Shown here in pieces: positions 46,932 to 57,058 of a stretch of DNA of 64,000 nucleotides (positions are counted from its first letter, which is position 1; the number at the start of each line of letters is the position of its first letter). The position numbers and the translations under genes are program-made. This stretch comes from Moniliella sp. 'wahieum' (lineage: Eukaryota > Basidiomycota > Moniliellomycetes > Moniliellales > Moniliellaceae), in assembly GCA_003971905.1 (NCBI GenBank), contig RSEE01000036.1, forward strand, positions 186,001-250,000, read 5' to 3'. The notes beneath the pieces are model-generated. The model did no database searches. It was not told the DNA's origin and saw nothing but the letters and a program-made list of their open reading frames with translations.

Positions 46932-49152
46932 ATGCGCTGGACTGTGGCCGCCGCCGCAACCGCCGCATACGCACTCGGTGTCAATGCGGGTCGTCATCCC
47001 TCCGTTCACCATCGCACTTCCACCACCTCTCTGTCTGCCCGCGCTCCGGGTGCAGAGCCGGCCTCGTTCAAGCCAAAGGTGCGCGAGTACACTCTCGAGC
47101 TCGGAAATCAATGGCTCGCGCCCGACGGGTATTGGCGCCAGACATATGCCATCAACGGACAAACCCCTGGCCCCCCCATTGAAGGCAATGAGGGTGACAC
47201 ATTCCGTATCACCATCGTCAATAACCTCGGAATTCAAACGTCGATGCACTGGCACGGGCTCGATGTTCCCATGCATCAGGATGGTACGTTTCCTCTTCAT
47301 CATATTTCCACACTTTTTCCTGACCTCCAGACTTTTCAGGTGTTCCCGGCGTGACTCAGTACAACATCATGCCCTACTCTAACTATACATACGAGTGGAC
47401 GGCCAAGAACTATGGGATTCATTACTATCACTCCCATGCCTCGGCCACCTACGCTGACGGGCTGCGTGGCCCCATCATTCTCCACCCCAAGCCGTCCCGT
47501 TCTCGTCCGTGGGAAGCCATTTCCCAGAACAAGGATGATCAACGTGCCATGGAGGAAGCGTACCACAAGGCTGGGCCTCTCATACTGCACGACTGGCGTC
47601 ATGAGTCGATGGACAATGCCCTGACTCGTTACCGCTTCACCGGGCAGGACCCCTACTGCATCGACTCCCTTTTGATCAACTCACAGGGTCGCAATTACTG
47701 TTACGATGTGGAGTACCTGAAGTCCATCGCGGGCTTGCAAGCACCTTTTATTGATGGCCTCGACTCCAACGGATGCGTCGGTCCAGTTTTTGGATTCAAG
47801 AACGCTTTCGCTAAGGTGAATCCCTCCACGTGCCAGAACTCCACCTCGGCCTTGGGAGAGTATAAGTCCTCGGTGCATGGCTCCGCGGACGGAAAGTTTG
47901 CCGCTTTCCACATCCTCAATGGCGGGACTGAGTACGAGACGTGTTTCTCCATTGATGGTCACGACATGTGGGTTGTTGCTACGGACGGTACGTTCGTCCA
48001 CCCACAGAAGGTTAAAATTCTTGATACCCAATTGGGACAACGCTACACGGTAATGGTTCCGCTACAAGAGAAGGGACGATACACAATGCGCGCTTCCCTG
48101 TGCAACAACATGCCTCAGATTAAGTCTGGGTATGCCGTGCTGGATGTGGAGAACAAGTCGACTTCGAAAAGGTCTGAGGCTACGGTGGACGTGACGGTTA
48201 AGGATGATGATCTGGACAACAAACCCGACACCGACGGTGACTATGATGATGACGATTTGGTCTACGGGAAGCGCGCTGGAAACACCGTTATGTACAATGA
48301 GGGTGATGGTCTCCCCGAGATTGCAGTGGGGCTCTCAAGCCTTCTGTCCAGCCTTACATTGCAGGCCATGGCCAAGAGCATCTTCCTCTCCAGAAGCCAA
48401 AGTTTAGCAACGGTATGAAGCCCAGTGATGGCATGCACGTGACCAATGACCTGGGTACGGAGGGAAAGCAATGGATGCTCTACAATGGTTCTGGCATTGC
48501 TGGCGTCACGGTGTCCAACTACTCCACCATGCACCCATGGACAAAAAACCCTCCGCCCGCCCAGTCAACCCACACGTTCAAGTTCAACCTCAACATTACC
48601 AATGGAGTGTCGTGGGCTCTCAACACTCAACCTCTATCGGGCCTTACATCCCAGCTCGATCCTCTTCTCTGGTCGAAGAACCGCCCTCATGGACCGGACT
48701 TCCACCATAGTATCATTGGCGTTCCCGTCGGCGCAGTGGTGGACGTGATTCACCAGGCGGCCAGCTCGAACCTGGGTAACCCTCCTCATCCTATCCACAA
48801 GCACCAAAACAATGTTTGGGTTCTTGGTATGGGCGAAGGCGAGTTCCCCTACACATCCGTGGAAGAAGCTCAGGCCAAGCAGCCCGGACTGCTCAACTTG
48901 GTTAACCCACCAGTCCGCGACTCGTGGCACATCCCCGCCGGCGGCTGGGTTATCACACGCCACCGGGTGCTGGAAGACGGCGTCGTTCCCTGGCATTGCC
49001 ATATTGCTGTTCACTTGGGAAGTGGCATGAGCGTTCTCTGGGCCCAGGGCGACGCTCTCCCCATGTCGGAAATCCCTGACAACGTCCTCCATTCCCCTCA
49101 CGCGCCCCCACAGTACGTTCCGCAGAACGGACAAATTGGTCTTGACGTGTAA
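46932..49152 (+). CDS. secreted multicopper oxidase (laccase-like)
   Basis: Seen: a signal peptide (MRWTVAAAATAAYALGVNA), then three cupredoxin domains with four copper motifs: HWHGLD (about residue 106), HYYHSH (about 145), HPIHKH (from about 48796) and HCHIAVHLGSGM (from about 48997). Known: such enzymes oxidise phenols, melanin precursors or metals outside the cell with reduction of O2 to water. The residue ten after the T1 cysteine is Met, which is linked to low redox potential in the family, so this is unlikely to be a high-potential ligninolytic laccase. An acidic Asp-rich insertion (KDDDLDNKPDTDGDYDDDD, near 48205-48255) sits between domains 2 and 3. One intron is clear. One lost G in the GGGG run near 48328 breaks the frame and is restored by adding one base. 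Stop is TAA at 49150-49152. Confidence 0.92.
47284..47339 (+). other. laccase intron
   Basis: Donor GTACGT, branch CCTGACC and acceptor TTTTCAG; 56 nt. It joins MHQDG|VPGVTQYNIMP, a conserved laccase segment. Confidence 0.9.
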
Positions 49153-49344
49153 AGTTACCCTTCTGGTTATATACGTTTCTATTTCGCCATGGTCATTGGT
49201 CTTTTTCTTCTTGTCCCAAGACCCTATTAGTTTTTGTCCCTTTTTGCCTCCCTCTCATGCCCTTGTATTTGCCATGATGCATGGGTCTGTAAACGGTCAC
49301 GGTTTCGACTCCTGCGATTATTCGCTTCCCCCTCTATCCGGTCG

Positions 49345-49800
49345 TCATGATTTGCTATACGTCTTCATACAAAAACGCTGCCACGAACGATGTTTTTTTA
49401 TACTTTTCGTTGATATATAGGTTGTACTGATTATAACCACACCATAGATGTGAGCTTTAGAAGTTGACCGCTCTCGACGTCGTGTCTCCACAGACGTCCG
49501 ACGATGTGTGACCGCCCGGATTTGTATGGCGAATGAAGCTACGAATTCGTCTCCCGTAGTATATCTCAAGTATACGCGGTGTTTCGATGATCGACAGTTG
49601 CATCTCTCGTGGGAGACGATGGTCTTTTGAAACAGCTCGACGATGCTGTCGTAACCAGGTGGACCACCCCAAACGAAGTACAGAGTCTGTTCTGCTCCAA
49701 TCCCAAGCTTCTTTACTCCCACTCCCTGAAAAGCTGAATCAGTGGTGACCAAGTGCGGAGAGGGATATGCTCCTCTCTCCAAAACAATCACACCACCCAT
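49345..49800 (-). CDS. unidentified 151-codon open frame
   Basis: A true ATG at 49800 opens MGGVIVLERGAYPSPHLVTTDSAF... with mixed composition and a basic middle (THRRTSVETRRRERS). It overlaps the 3' side of the laccase gene on the other strand. No family or domain is recognised and the AT-rich 3' end may be non-coding. Weak support. Confidence 0.25.
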   Translation of the reverse strand: MGGVIVLERGAYPSPHLVTTDSAFQGVGVKKLGIGAEQTLYFVWGGPPGYDSIVELFQKTIVSHERCNCRSSKHRVYLRYTTGDEFVASFAIQIRAVTHRRTSVETRRRERSTSKAHIYGVVIISTTYISTKSIKKHRSWQRFCMKTYSKS

Positions 49801-50427
49801 CTCGTCATCCCGCGGTCTGTTCGTCTTGATGCAACACGTAGGGGAATAAGGCGCATGTATGGATATAGAGAAAATGGCTTAGCCCCTACTACTCTCCCTG
49901 TTGATTTCACGGTATGCGTAGCCCCCGAGAGGACTCCTGTTTCGCCCCCCCGCCTCGACATATCCCTGACCACGGCCGTGATGACCTTGCACCAGTGCGT
50001 AGGCCACACTGATCTGCCCCAGGTCCTGCGCCTGCCAGTTTGCGCTCCTGTGTCGCTTCTCTCCTGTCTTCTCTCATGCCCAACACCACTTCCACTCGAA
50101 CTTCGTTCACTCTCCGTACCCGTGATCAGCTCCGTATATAGATCTTTCAGTCAGTAAGGACCTTCTGATTGCGACCAGTTGATGATACACCGGCGCTAGA
50201 AGAAGTACCTCGACACGCTGACGGCCGATGGATGGCTGATGTTTATGGAAAATACAAACCCTAACGTTGTCTTACTGTATTACAGCTTTATCCCTGCTTT
50301 CACAAATTAAGAACCTACTTACTGCGGTACATTTTCTAACCCTAACTTCTTGCCTTCGTAACCAGTGGGACGCATCGTTGTGCCCACCTATCCGACCCCA
50401 CCGTTTTGGACACGACTGTTTAGCGCA
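49801..50427. other. intergenic upstream of eL28
   Basis: No repeat array or gene is recognised. The eL28 promoter must lie here; the text AACCCTAAC occurs at 50257-50265 and again at 50338-50345. Confidence 0.4.
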
Positions 50428-50997
50428 ATGGCTTCCTCCGACCTTCAGTGGCTGCTCACCAAGAAGAGCAACGCTTACATTGTTAAGCAGCAGCAGGTGC
50501 CCCTCTTCTTCTCGCGCGAGGCGGGCAACATCGCTGCCGTCAACCAGGCCAAGGTATGTGTGCCCTATACCCCTCTTGGACCCGGACGATGCGATTCTGC
50601 CTGGGTGCCTGTGACGTTTCAAAGAGCCAACCGCCCGGACGCGATGGAGAGTATTTCTAACGCTTTTGGGCTCCACAGTACTCCTCGGTTTCCCTGCTGC
50701 AGTTGGCGTTGCTCCCGCCAAGAACGGTAAGGGCGTTGTCATTTCCCAAAAGAACCCCAAGGCCACGTCGCAGGATGTCGCCCGCCAATTCAACCGCAAC
50801 ACGGTCACTGGCGGCGCCCGTCGTGCGGCTGGTATTGTTTCTCGCCAGGTCTCCGCCACCCGCCCAGACCTGCACAGGGCTGCCGTCTCCAAGGCCCAGG
50901 GCATCATCCGCGCCAACAGGGTGGTGTCGCCCCCCGCCCTCCCGGCAAGGTCCGTGGAGCCAAGAAGCCCGTCGTGGCCGTTGAGGAGTCTGCTTAA
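50428..50997 (+). CDS. RPL28: 60S ribosomal protein eL28
   Basis: Seen: exon 1 (50428-50553) encodes MASSDLQWLLTKKSNAYIVKQQ...FFSREAGNIAAVNQAK. Exon 2 (from 50679) begins YSSVSL and continues VGVAPAKNGKGVVIS...FNRNTVTGGARRAAGIVSRQ...RPDLHRAAVSKAQGIIRAN, ending KKPVVAVEESA with TAA at 50995-50997. Known: eL28 (human RPL28) is a large-subunit surface protein absent from Saccharomyces cerevisiae, which fits a non-Saccharomycete fungus. Two one-base indels are needed: a lost G after CCCTG near 50696 and one in the C-rich stretch near 50930-50943. Length of about 145 aa matches the family. Confidence 0.92.
50554..50678 (+). other. eL28 intron
   Basis: Donor GTATGT, branch TTTCTAACG (about 50654-50662) and acceptor CTCCACAG; 125 nt. 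Exon joining gives NQAK|YSSV. Confidence 0.88.
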
Positions 50998-51500
50998 GTC
51001 TGTCATGTCCCTCAGTGCACCTATGTTACGTCGTTGGCTTGCGTGCCGACCGTACCTGGAATCTGGGTCACATCGAAAATGATCCATACATGTATAGGCA
51101 CTGCCAGTGTCTAGGACTTCACCTTAAGCCTGACTCACATTTGTGGGGATCTTTGGCGTTGCGGGCACGTCATTTCCGCTTCTTCACTGGCAGATGATCC
51201 TTGTGACACCGTCATACCTATACAGTTGCTTTGAATGGGAACAAAGGAAGTTGGAGGTATGAAGCTGTGAAGTCGGGCAAGAGGATGTAACACTTTCTAG
51301 TGACCCTCTTCGTCTCCAATTCCTAGTCTCATGTCTACAGCACTGAATATTGACCTCGCAGAGTTCAATCGGCGCCCCCGCTTATGTCCATGAAGTGTCC
51401 AAATATACCACAAATACACACGGGTCTTCGCGTGCGCCCTGCGCCTACATCAACTCTAAACCATCTTCATCATGACGGCGGCCGTAAGGAGTGTACTAGT
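50998..51500. other. eL28 3' flank, nothing recognised
   Basis: No gene or repeat is seen before the family-A copy starting at about 51501. Confidence 0.4.
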
Positions 51501-52250
51501 ATATTGCATCCATATCATTGACAGAGCTTCAATTAAGGCTGCGACAGGGAAACGCTACGCCTAAACCGACCCGCTCATCCGGCGTGTGAGGCCCGGTGGT
51601 CTCCTAGTTCACGTCCATTTCATTGACAGAGCTTAAGGGGGACAGGGGGAACGCTACGTCTAAACCTACTAACCGTTCATCTTGCGGGGGTTACTTGGAA
51701 GCGCTACCAAGGTTAAGGAACCGGCGGGATCGCCAGGATATCAGGACCCTCCGGTTCTCGCCATCCGGTCCCGTACCCTAGGAAGCGCGTGTGGACACGG
51801 AGGAACGTGGTTGACATCCGAGCGAGAACCATTTCCACTGAGACTTCGTAGCCAACTCCTTCCAATGCGCAAACAACTTGCCCGCTGTCTTTTGGTGCCG
51901 TAGTATCCTCGCGTCGTCAAAACCAGGGGGAGTTCCCCTAACCTGCTCTTCCCAGAGTGCGTCCCTGGTACTTGGCGTTCTTGTCGCATTCTGCTTGTTC
52001 AAGCAGCAGAAGCAGCTCTTCCTCTCCGGCGTTCCAAGGGGGTTGCGGCCCGGGTGCTCTCATGCACCACCCTCCGGAACGCGCTCTGCGCCCCCAGCGA
52101 TCCCGTGTCGCGCAGCGTGTTGTCTACCTCCATTCCTGAGAGCCTCCGAGTGCTCCGGGCCCCATCACGCGGTAGTCGGTGCGCTGTGTCCTCTGTCTCC
52201 TGCCATCTCTTCCCCACCATAGGTTCGTTGCGGACTACTTCTCGTCCAAT
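51501..52250 (-). repeat. dispersed family A, copy A5
   Basis: In minus orientation. The 3' end is duplicated: TGCATCCATATCATTGACAGAGCTT at about 51506-51530 and again ATTTCATTGACAGAGCTTAAG at about 51619-51639, with the GGCCCGGTGGTCTCCT word (51590-51605) between them. The body matches A3 closely (TCGCCAGGATATCAGGACC, AGTATCCTCGCGTCGTC at 51902-51918, CGTCCCTGGTACTTGGCGTT). A 5'-side block with CATGCACCACCCTCCGGAACGCG is shared with A3 and, loosely, A2. Confidence 0.75.
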
Positions 52251-53167
52251 AGGGCTTTCTTCGTCCTGAGTTACTGTGACATGTGGCTGTGGGCGCCCAC
52301 CGAGGACAGCGATCAATATTTTCATTCGCTTTAAGCTTCTCTCTGTAAGACCGGAGAAACCCAAGGGGTTGGGTGATGAACCTCTGGAAATGTAGAGCAA
52401 TGCAATCGCGGTGGTGGTGGTTAGGTCCTTATGCCACACCTAGAGGAGACAGGGGTTCAAACAAGCCTGCAGTGAGTTAACGTGCAGCTTCGGAGGTCAA
52501 ATCAAACAGGGGCGAAGGGTGATGATCGAGGAGGTGATGCCTTGGCCTAAGTACGGGACCGCGGGTCCCAACAGTTCAAGTTTTGCTTCAAGCTTCGCGA
52601 GGTTCATCACCTCGCTTCTGCACGGAGTATGTGGTGGGCTCAAGCTTCAAGTCTATAAAAAAGAGAAGATGAATTACTATTCCGAGAGAGGAGAGAGCCC
52701 GTGTAGATGAGTGGATAACAACAGCGTTGAAAGTGACCTAGTACTTAGTAGTGACAAGTGCGACGCCCTGCGAGGCCCCACAAGAGGCATCTCATGCATC
52801 ATGCATGATGCAGGTGTGGGGGATATATATTATCTGGTGTGCCTAATACTTCTGTGCCATGTGCATGAGGCCGGCCTGAGGGGCATGAACGTGAACCGTC
52901 AACGTGTGAACGTTGAGTACGTTGAACGTGAAGAACTTCCCACAGTCAACCACATGGGAATCGGGCCTCTCCCACTACAAGATAAGACGAACCAATTCTG
53001 TTCTTTGTTCTACATTCTTGAAAGTGTGCTACCAGTGGCACTTATATGTATGACACGCGAGTAGAGTATTCGAGGTAGCCGTCAGTATAGTAGCCTGTTA
53101 CACTTTAAGTGGCAAGATGTGGTGGTGGACGCAGTGGCTACCTGACATGTGACACACTCTGTTTCAC
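52251..53167. other. intergenic with word arrays
   Basis: AAGTTTTGCTTCAAGCTTCG (52578-52600), CATCATGCATGATGCAGG (52796-52813) and GTGAACGTTGAGTACGTTGAACG (52905-52930) belong to the window-wide palindromic families. A 117-codon frame spanning 52711-53064 starts at GTG and runs through these arrays, so it is not annotated. Confidence 0.5.
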
Positions 53168-53220
53168 AACCATGTGCGCATATGGTTACTGTGTGCGCGT
53201 AACCATATGCGCACATGGTT
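53168..53220. promoter_or_regulatory. perfect 22-bp inverted repeat with 9-nt spacer
   Basis: The left arm at 53168-53189 begins AACCATGTGCGCATATGG; the right arm at 53199-53220 is its exact reverse complement. The spacer is TGTGTGCGC. Each arm is itself an imperfect palindrome, so the AACCAT-TGCGCA half-site appears four times. It lies about 55 bp before a TATA box and about 160 bp before the start of the candidate secreted peptide gene. It could be an operator for a dimeric regulator or extrude as a cruciform. Confidence 0.8.
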
Positions 53221-53273
53221 ATACTACTACTAGTAGCCAACAGAATGACGTAACGACTGCTAAAGGGAAAAAA

Positions 53274-53280
53274 TATATAA
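53274..53280 (+). promoter_or_regulatory. TATA box of the small secreted protein gene
   Basis: TATATAA at 53274-53280, about 100 bp upstream of the ATG at 53382; spacing fits a fungal core promoter. Confidence 0.5.
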
Positions 53281-53381
53281 ACGGCGCCCGTATGCAGCCG
53301 TCCCTCCTTTCCGGACCTTCATCCCCAAATCGGCACACGTTCGGTTTGGCTCTCCTCCTCAGGATTTCTCCGTATCCCATC

Positions 53382-53544
53382 ATGAAGGTTTTACCGTCTT
53401 TGCTCTCGCCGCTGTTCTAGCCACCGTGGTCGGTGCAGCCCGGTCCCAGCCCCCAGCCCGGCCCCGCCAGTCCCGGCCCCAGTCCCAGCTCCTAACGAGG
53501 ACGCGATTGCCACGCACTGCATCATTCTTAAATGTGGATTGTAA
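53382..53544 (+). CDS. candidate small secreted protein (signal peptide + VPAP repeats + Cys)
   Basis: Seen: MKV then, if one T is restored to the TTTT run at about 53389, FTVFALAAVLATVVGAA, a textbook signal peptide. After a second shift near 53445 comes the Pro repeat VPAPSPAPPVPAPVPAP, then NEDAIATHCIILKCGL and TAA at 53542-53544. The translated frames immediately after contain further Cys (MEDIIIYCAKFPHSNC, about 53561-53608), so the real protein may be longer with four cysteines. Function unknown; the look is that of fungal small secreted or effector-like proteins. Support comes from the signal peptide, the TATA box and the strong upstream inverted repeat; two frame corrections are needed. 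Confidence 0.45.
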
Positions 53545-55499
53545 TGACGTTCTTCCACAATGGAAGATATCATCATCTACTGTGCCAAGTTCCCACACAG
53601 CAATTGTGTGGGTCTCATTTTTACTACGTTTTGGCCACACACATCTCATCAAGCTGAACTTTTTTGGGTCAAATCCGCGGTGACAATTCCACATTCCAGT
53701 GTATTATGGGTGGGCAGTATACGAGCTCCATCTAGTCCACAACACGGATGGCATGAACAACGCGCTATGACATTTTGATGCCAAGTACACACACTTTCCC
53801 ACCCATTTTGTAGTCCTTTTTGACTTAGGGTTCCGCATATGACCACGTATAGGGGGCGTGCGAAGGAGCCGAGAGTAATATAGGTTGTTGCAGTGCGATA
53901 CATGCTACAATACCGTCGTGGCCACACTCAGAAGGTTGTCTTTGCCGTTTCGAAGGACGCCAATCACGGTATCCATTTTTGTGCTATCAACGGCATCCAG
54001 CATTCAACAGTCTGGGGTCTCTGATGAATACTCAGCATTCATATATGTCACATGCATATCGTAGGACGTGACCCTATAGCGGACGGAACGGACTATCTCA
54101 TCATGATGGCAGGCGCATATGACCAAAAGGGTTCACGACGGGTCGGCAGGATGTTTTGATGCTGGTGTAAACCACTGATCCCACAAAATGAGAGGCTATG
54201 TGCAAGACAAAACCCACAGACATGATATCTCCACAACCACATTATACACTGTGCCACGCCTGCGCATCACATGGGTGGGTGAGAGACTAGAAACAAGGAA
54301 TGCGCTATATCAGGCTTCATCATGGCGATGTGTGGTCTCCCCCACAACCAAAGGATCGCATCATCATATGCAATAGCATTTTGTATGTACTAACCCCGGC
54401 CTAGAGTAATTAGTATAGAACCAAACTTGGTATCTTCTGGCCTCAACAATGAATCATGAAGAGAACAGGAGGGTTTGCATGAGAGACCCCATGATGATGG
54501 GCGTTCTAGGCACTACAGGTGACGTACAACACAGCCAATAGGATGATACGCGATGATTCATCGCGTACAGTCAAAGCGGCCATCACAATGACTACTGGTC
54601 GGTTTGAGCGCTATAGTCCGTGCCAGGAGCACGGAAACAAGGCTGGAATAACCCCAGATCACAGTTGGCTCCCTTTAACGGCTGGGGTTCCGAAAGCAAA
54701 AGTTGTGTCCACTGGATAATAATGCTGATATGTGCAAACAAAAGATCCATTTTCCCTTGGCCGATTTAGTAGAAAAGACATGCAGTAAGACGGTGACGTG
54801 CCCCAGGTTGCATTCGAGTGGATGCACCCACATCCACACGCCCTGATAGTAATCACGAGGAGGACCACCGGCCTACGGCCCGGTCGGCTGGGCTTCGCCC
54901 CAGCTGGTGCTGCGTCGCCACTTAGCCACCGTAGCCACCGTTCCCCCATCGCCACCGTTCACCGGCCACGTTCACGCTGGAAGAGACGAAATAATCACCG
55001 ATTGTTGCTGGTGGCTGGGACGGGTGGCTGCGCCACCCGGGCTGACGTGAGGCTTATGTAAAAGTGCACAGGCGTTTCCCATCGCTATATTCTCTAGGTG
55101 TACAGAACGCATCATGGATACGCCATCGCTCACTTAACAGAGCGGCACACACCAGGTGAAAAGGGCCATCATGCAATGACTGGTCATCCCGGTCATTGGG
55201 CCTCATAAGCATATTGCTAAAAACTGTGATCAGGCACGTAACCCGTAATGAGAATTGACTCCAAGGAGCACAAAAAGACATAGAAAACGAGAAAGATATA
55301 AAAAGCAACACAATACTTTGTGGACAAACAAGGCGCGGCGAGACATGACGAGCAGGGTGGGTGTGAGGTCAAGATGATGGGACGAACGAATATAAGCACA
55401 GGAGAGTCTATAGTGGACACAGAGGTGGTAAGCGTTGGGCAAACAGGATCTTGGGGCACCCTAGACAACGAGATGCAGCAAGAAAATCGTAGGTGCAGC
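53545..55499. other. intergenic; family-B copy at 54840-55080
   Basis: 53700-54800 has no recognised gene; short frames only. The end holds a family-B repeat. The WOPR gene ends at 55500. Confidence 0.45.
54840..55080 (+). repeat. dispersed family B, copy B2
   Basis: GACCACCGGCCTACGGCCCGG, GTCGCCACTTAGCCACCGT, GCCACCGTTCCCCCATCGCC, ACGCTGGAAGAGA and GGTGGCTGGGACGGGTGGC match the reverse complement of 32410-32640. A shorter related piece is at 58190-58260. Confidence 0.65.
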
Positions 55500-57058
55500 C
55501 TAGGAAAAAAACGGGAGCCGAGCGAGCTGTGATGGATAGACGACTGCCTGCGAATAGGGCGGTAGCACGGCACGGATCGTCCTTGGCCAGACACATGAGC
55601 GCTCCTGCTGCTGAACGGTCCATTCCCGGATCGGTTCCCACATCGACCAGGGTAGCTTGGGAGGACCAGCGAGTGGGCGGGGCAAAGCGGCATCCCGAGT
55701 CAGATACGTCCGAGGCCGGCCCTGAGAATGAACCGAACCCGAACCTGGGCCTGTACCAGCGGAAACGAGTCCGACTGACTTAGAGCTCCCGCTGTAACTG
55801 GTCCGCATCGCATTGCCACAGTCGTCAAATGGCTCAATGCGAGCACGCTTGCGCCTTTCTTGGTCGTTCCACTCACCATCCACAGGCATTACCACGTTGG
55901 AGTCAGACGAACGCTTGCGATCCATCAGAGGCTCCAAGTGCACTTCGGGGTCAGGATATTCAGCCAGATCGATGTTGATAGGCCATCCCGAACCGTCGGT
56001 AGACGTGAAACGAGGGTCGTCATCCACCCGACGGAAGAGACGGTTACGCAGGTCTCGCTTATGGTAGTAGGAAATAATGTGCAGTTTACGACCGGAAGTG
56101 GTCGTCACCGTGAAAGACTGTTTCAGTAGACCGTCGACTTTGTACTCGTTGTGTGTGGGGCAACCAGGCGCTCCCGTGCGGCTAGTAGCAATGCAGGTCA
56201 GAGTGTCTGTCCTGAAAAGGGTAGACCAAAAAATAGGGACTTACTGCTTTCGGACCAAGAGCTCGCGGTATGTGAGAAAGCAGCCATTCACTCGACTGGC
56301 GGACCACACGCGTCCATCAGTCCAGCGACGGATACCAGACTCAGCCTCGTCCCACACAAAGACGTTGCCCGAGCGAACAAGGGTAGAGCGCTCAGAGTCT
56401 AGGAGACGACGGCGAAGGCGACGAGGGGGATTGTTGGGCATACTTTCGGGCAAATCGCAGGCAGCCAATAGCTTCAGCGCCTCCTTGGTAGTACGGATGA
56501 GACCGACATATGTGGGTTGTTGCCGCGCTTGCGTGATTTGCACTTGCATTTGCGTCTGAGCCGGCGTAAGGGCTTGTTGGGGGGACGACAAATAAGAGGG
56601 GGGCGGCTGGATAGGCGTCAGGACGGAAGTGGAAACTATTGCTTAGGGACTCAATGATGTGTGTGTGTTTCGCGCTCAAAGCGCTGGGATGCGTAATACG
56701 ACGCATTCACGTAGTCGTCTGCGTGACTGTGAGGATGCTCATGGGCATGAAGGTGAGGATAATAATGGGAAGTGTCATCGTGCAGGCGCGAGTCACGCGG
56801 GAAGGCATACTGCGACTGATGATAAGAGGAGGGTGTGGCGGGAATGGGCAGGAAGGGCCGATGCTGGATGTGATAGTCGCAGGAGGGGCCGACATCGGAG
56901 ACAGGGACGTCGGTGCGTAGCGGGAACGGTATGACTCGGATGGGTCGAGTAGCGCCTGTTGCTGTGTCTGTGGATCGTATGGCAGTGGCAACCATATGGG
57001 TAGGGAAGCGAGACGAATAGGCGGTCTGGGACCGGGATCGCCGAGGGCGGAAGCCCAT
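55500..57058 (-). CDS. Gti1/Pac2 (WOPR-box) transcription factor
   Basis: Seen: WOPR box part 1, QQPTYVGLIRTTKEALKLLAACDL...RRLLDSERSTLVRSGNVFVWDEAESGIRRWTDGRVWSASRVNGCFLTYREL. After a 33-nt intron comes part 2, YKVDGLLKQSFTVTTTSGRKLHIISYYHKRDLRNRLFRRV. These are the two conserved blocks of the Wor1/Ryp1/Sge1/Gti1/Pac2 family. Known: such factors bind DNA through the WOPR box and act as master switches of morphology, conjugation and effector expression. The N-terminal part (from ATG 57058, MGFRPRRSRSQTAYSS...) is rich in His, Tyr, Ser and Pro (YYPHLHAHEHPHSHADDY). A probable intron ends at 56636 (acceptor GCAATAG) with a donor somewhere near 56720. The C-terminus has a basic ERRKRARIEPFDD motif (possible nuclear signal), a stop at 55500, and about 200 residues after the box. 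Confidence 0.9.
56212..56244 (-). other. 33-nt intron inside the WOPR box
   Basis: Donor GTAAGT and acceptor CCCTTTTCAG, with CTAC in between; only 33 nt. The unspliced frame meets TAA at once, whereas splicing restores LLVRKQ|TDTLTC...YKVDGLLKQSF in frame. Confidence 0.75.

Noticed and set aside
52711-53064. 117-codon plus-strand open frame
   Set aside because: Begins with GTG rather than ATG and runs through ATGCATGATGCA and GAACGTTGA arrays; composition is that of the repeats.
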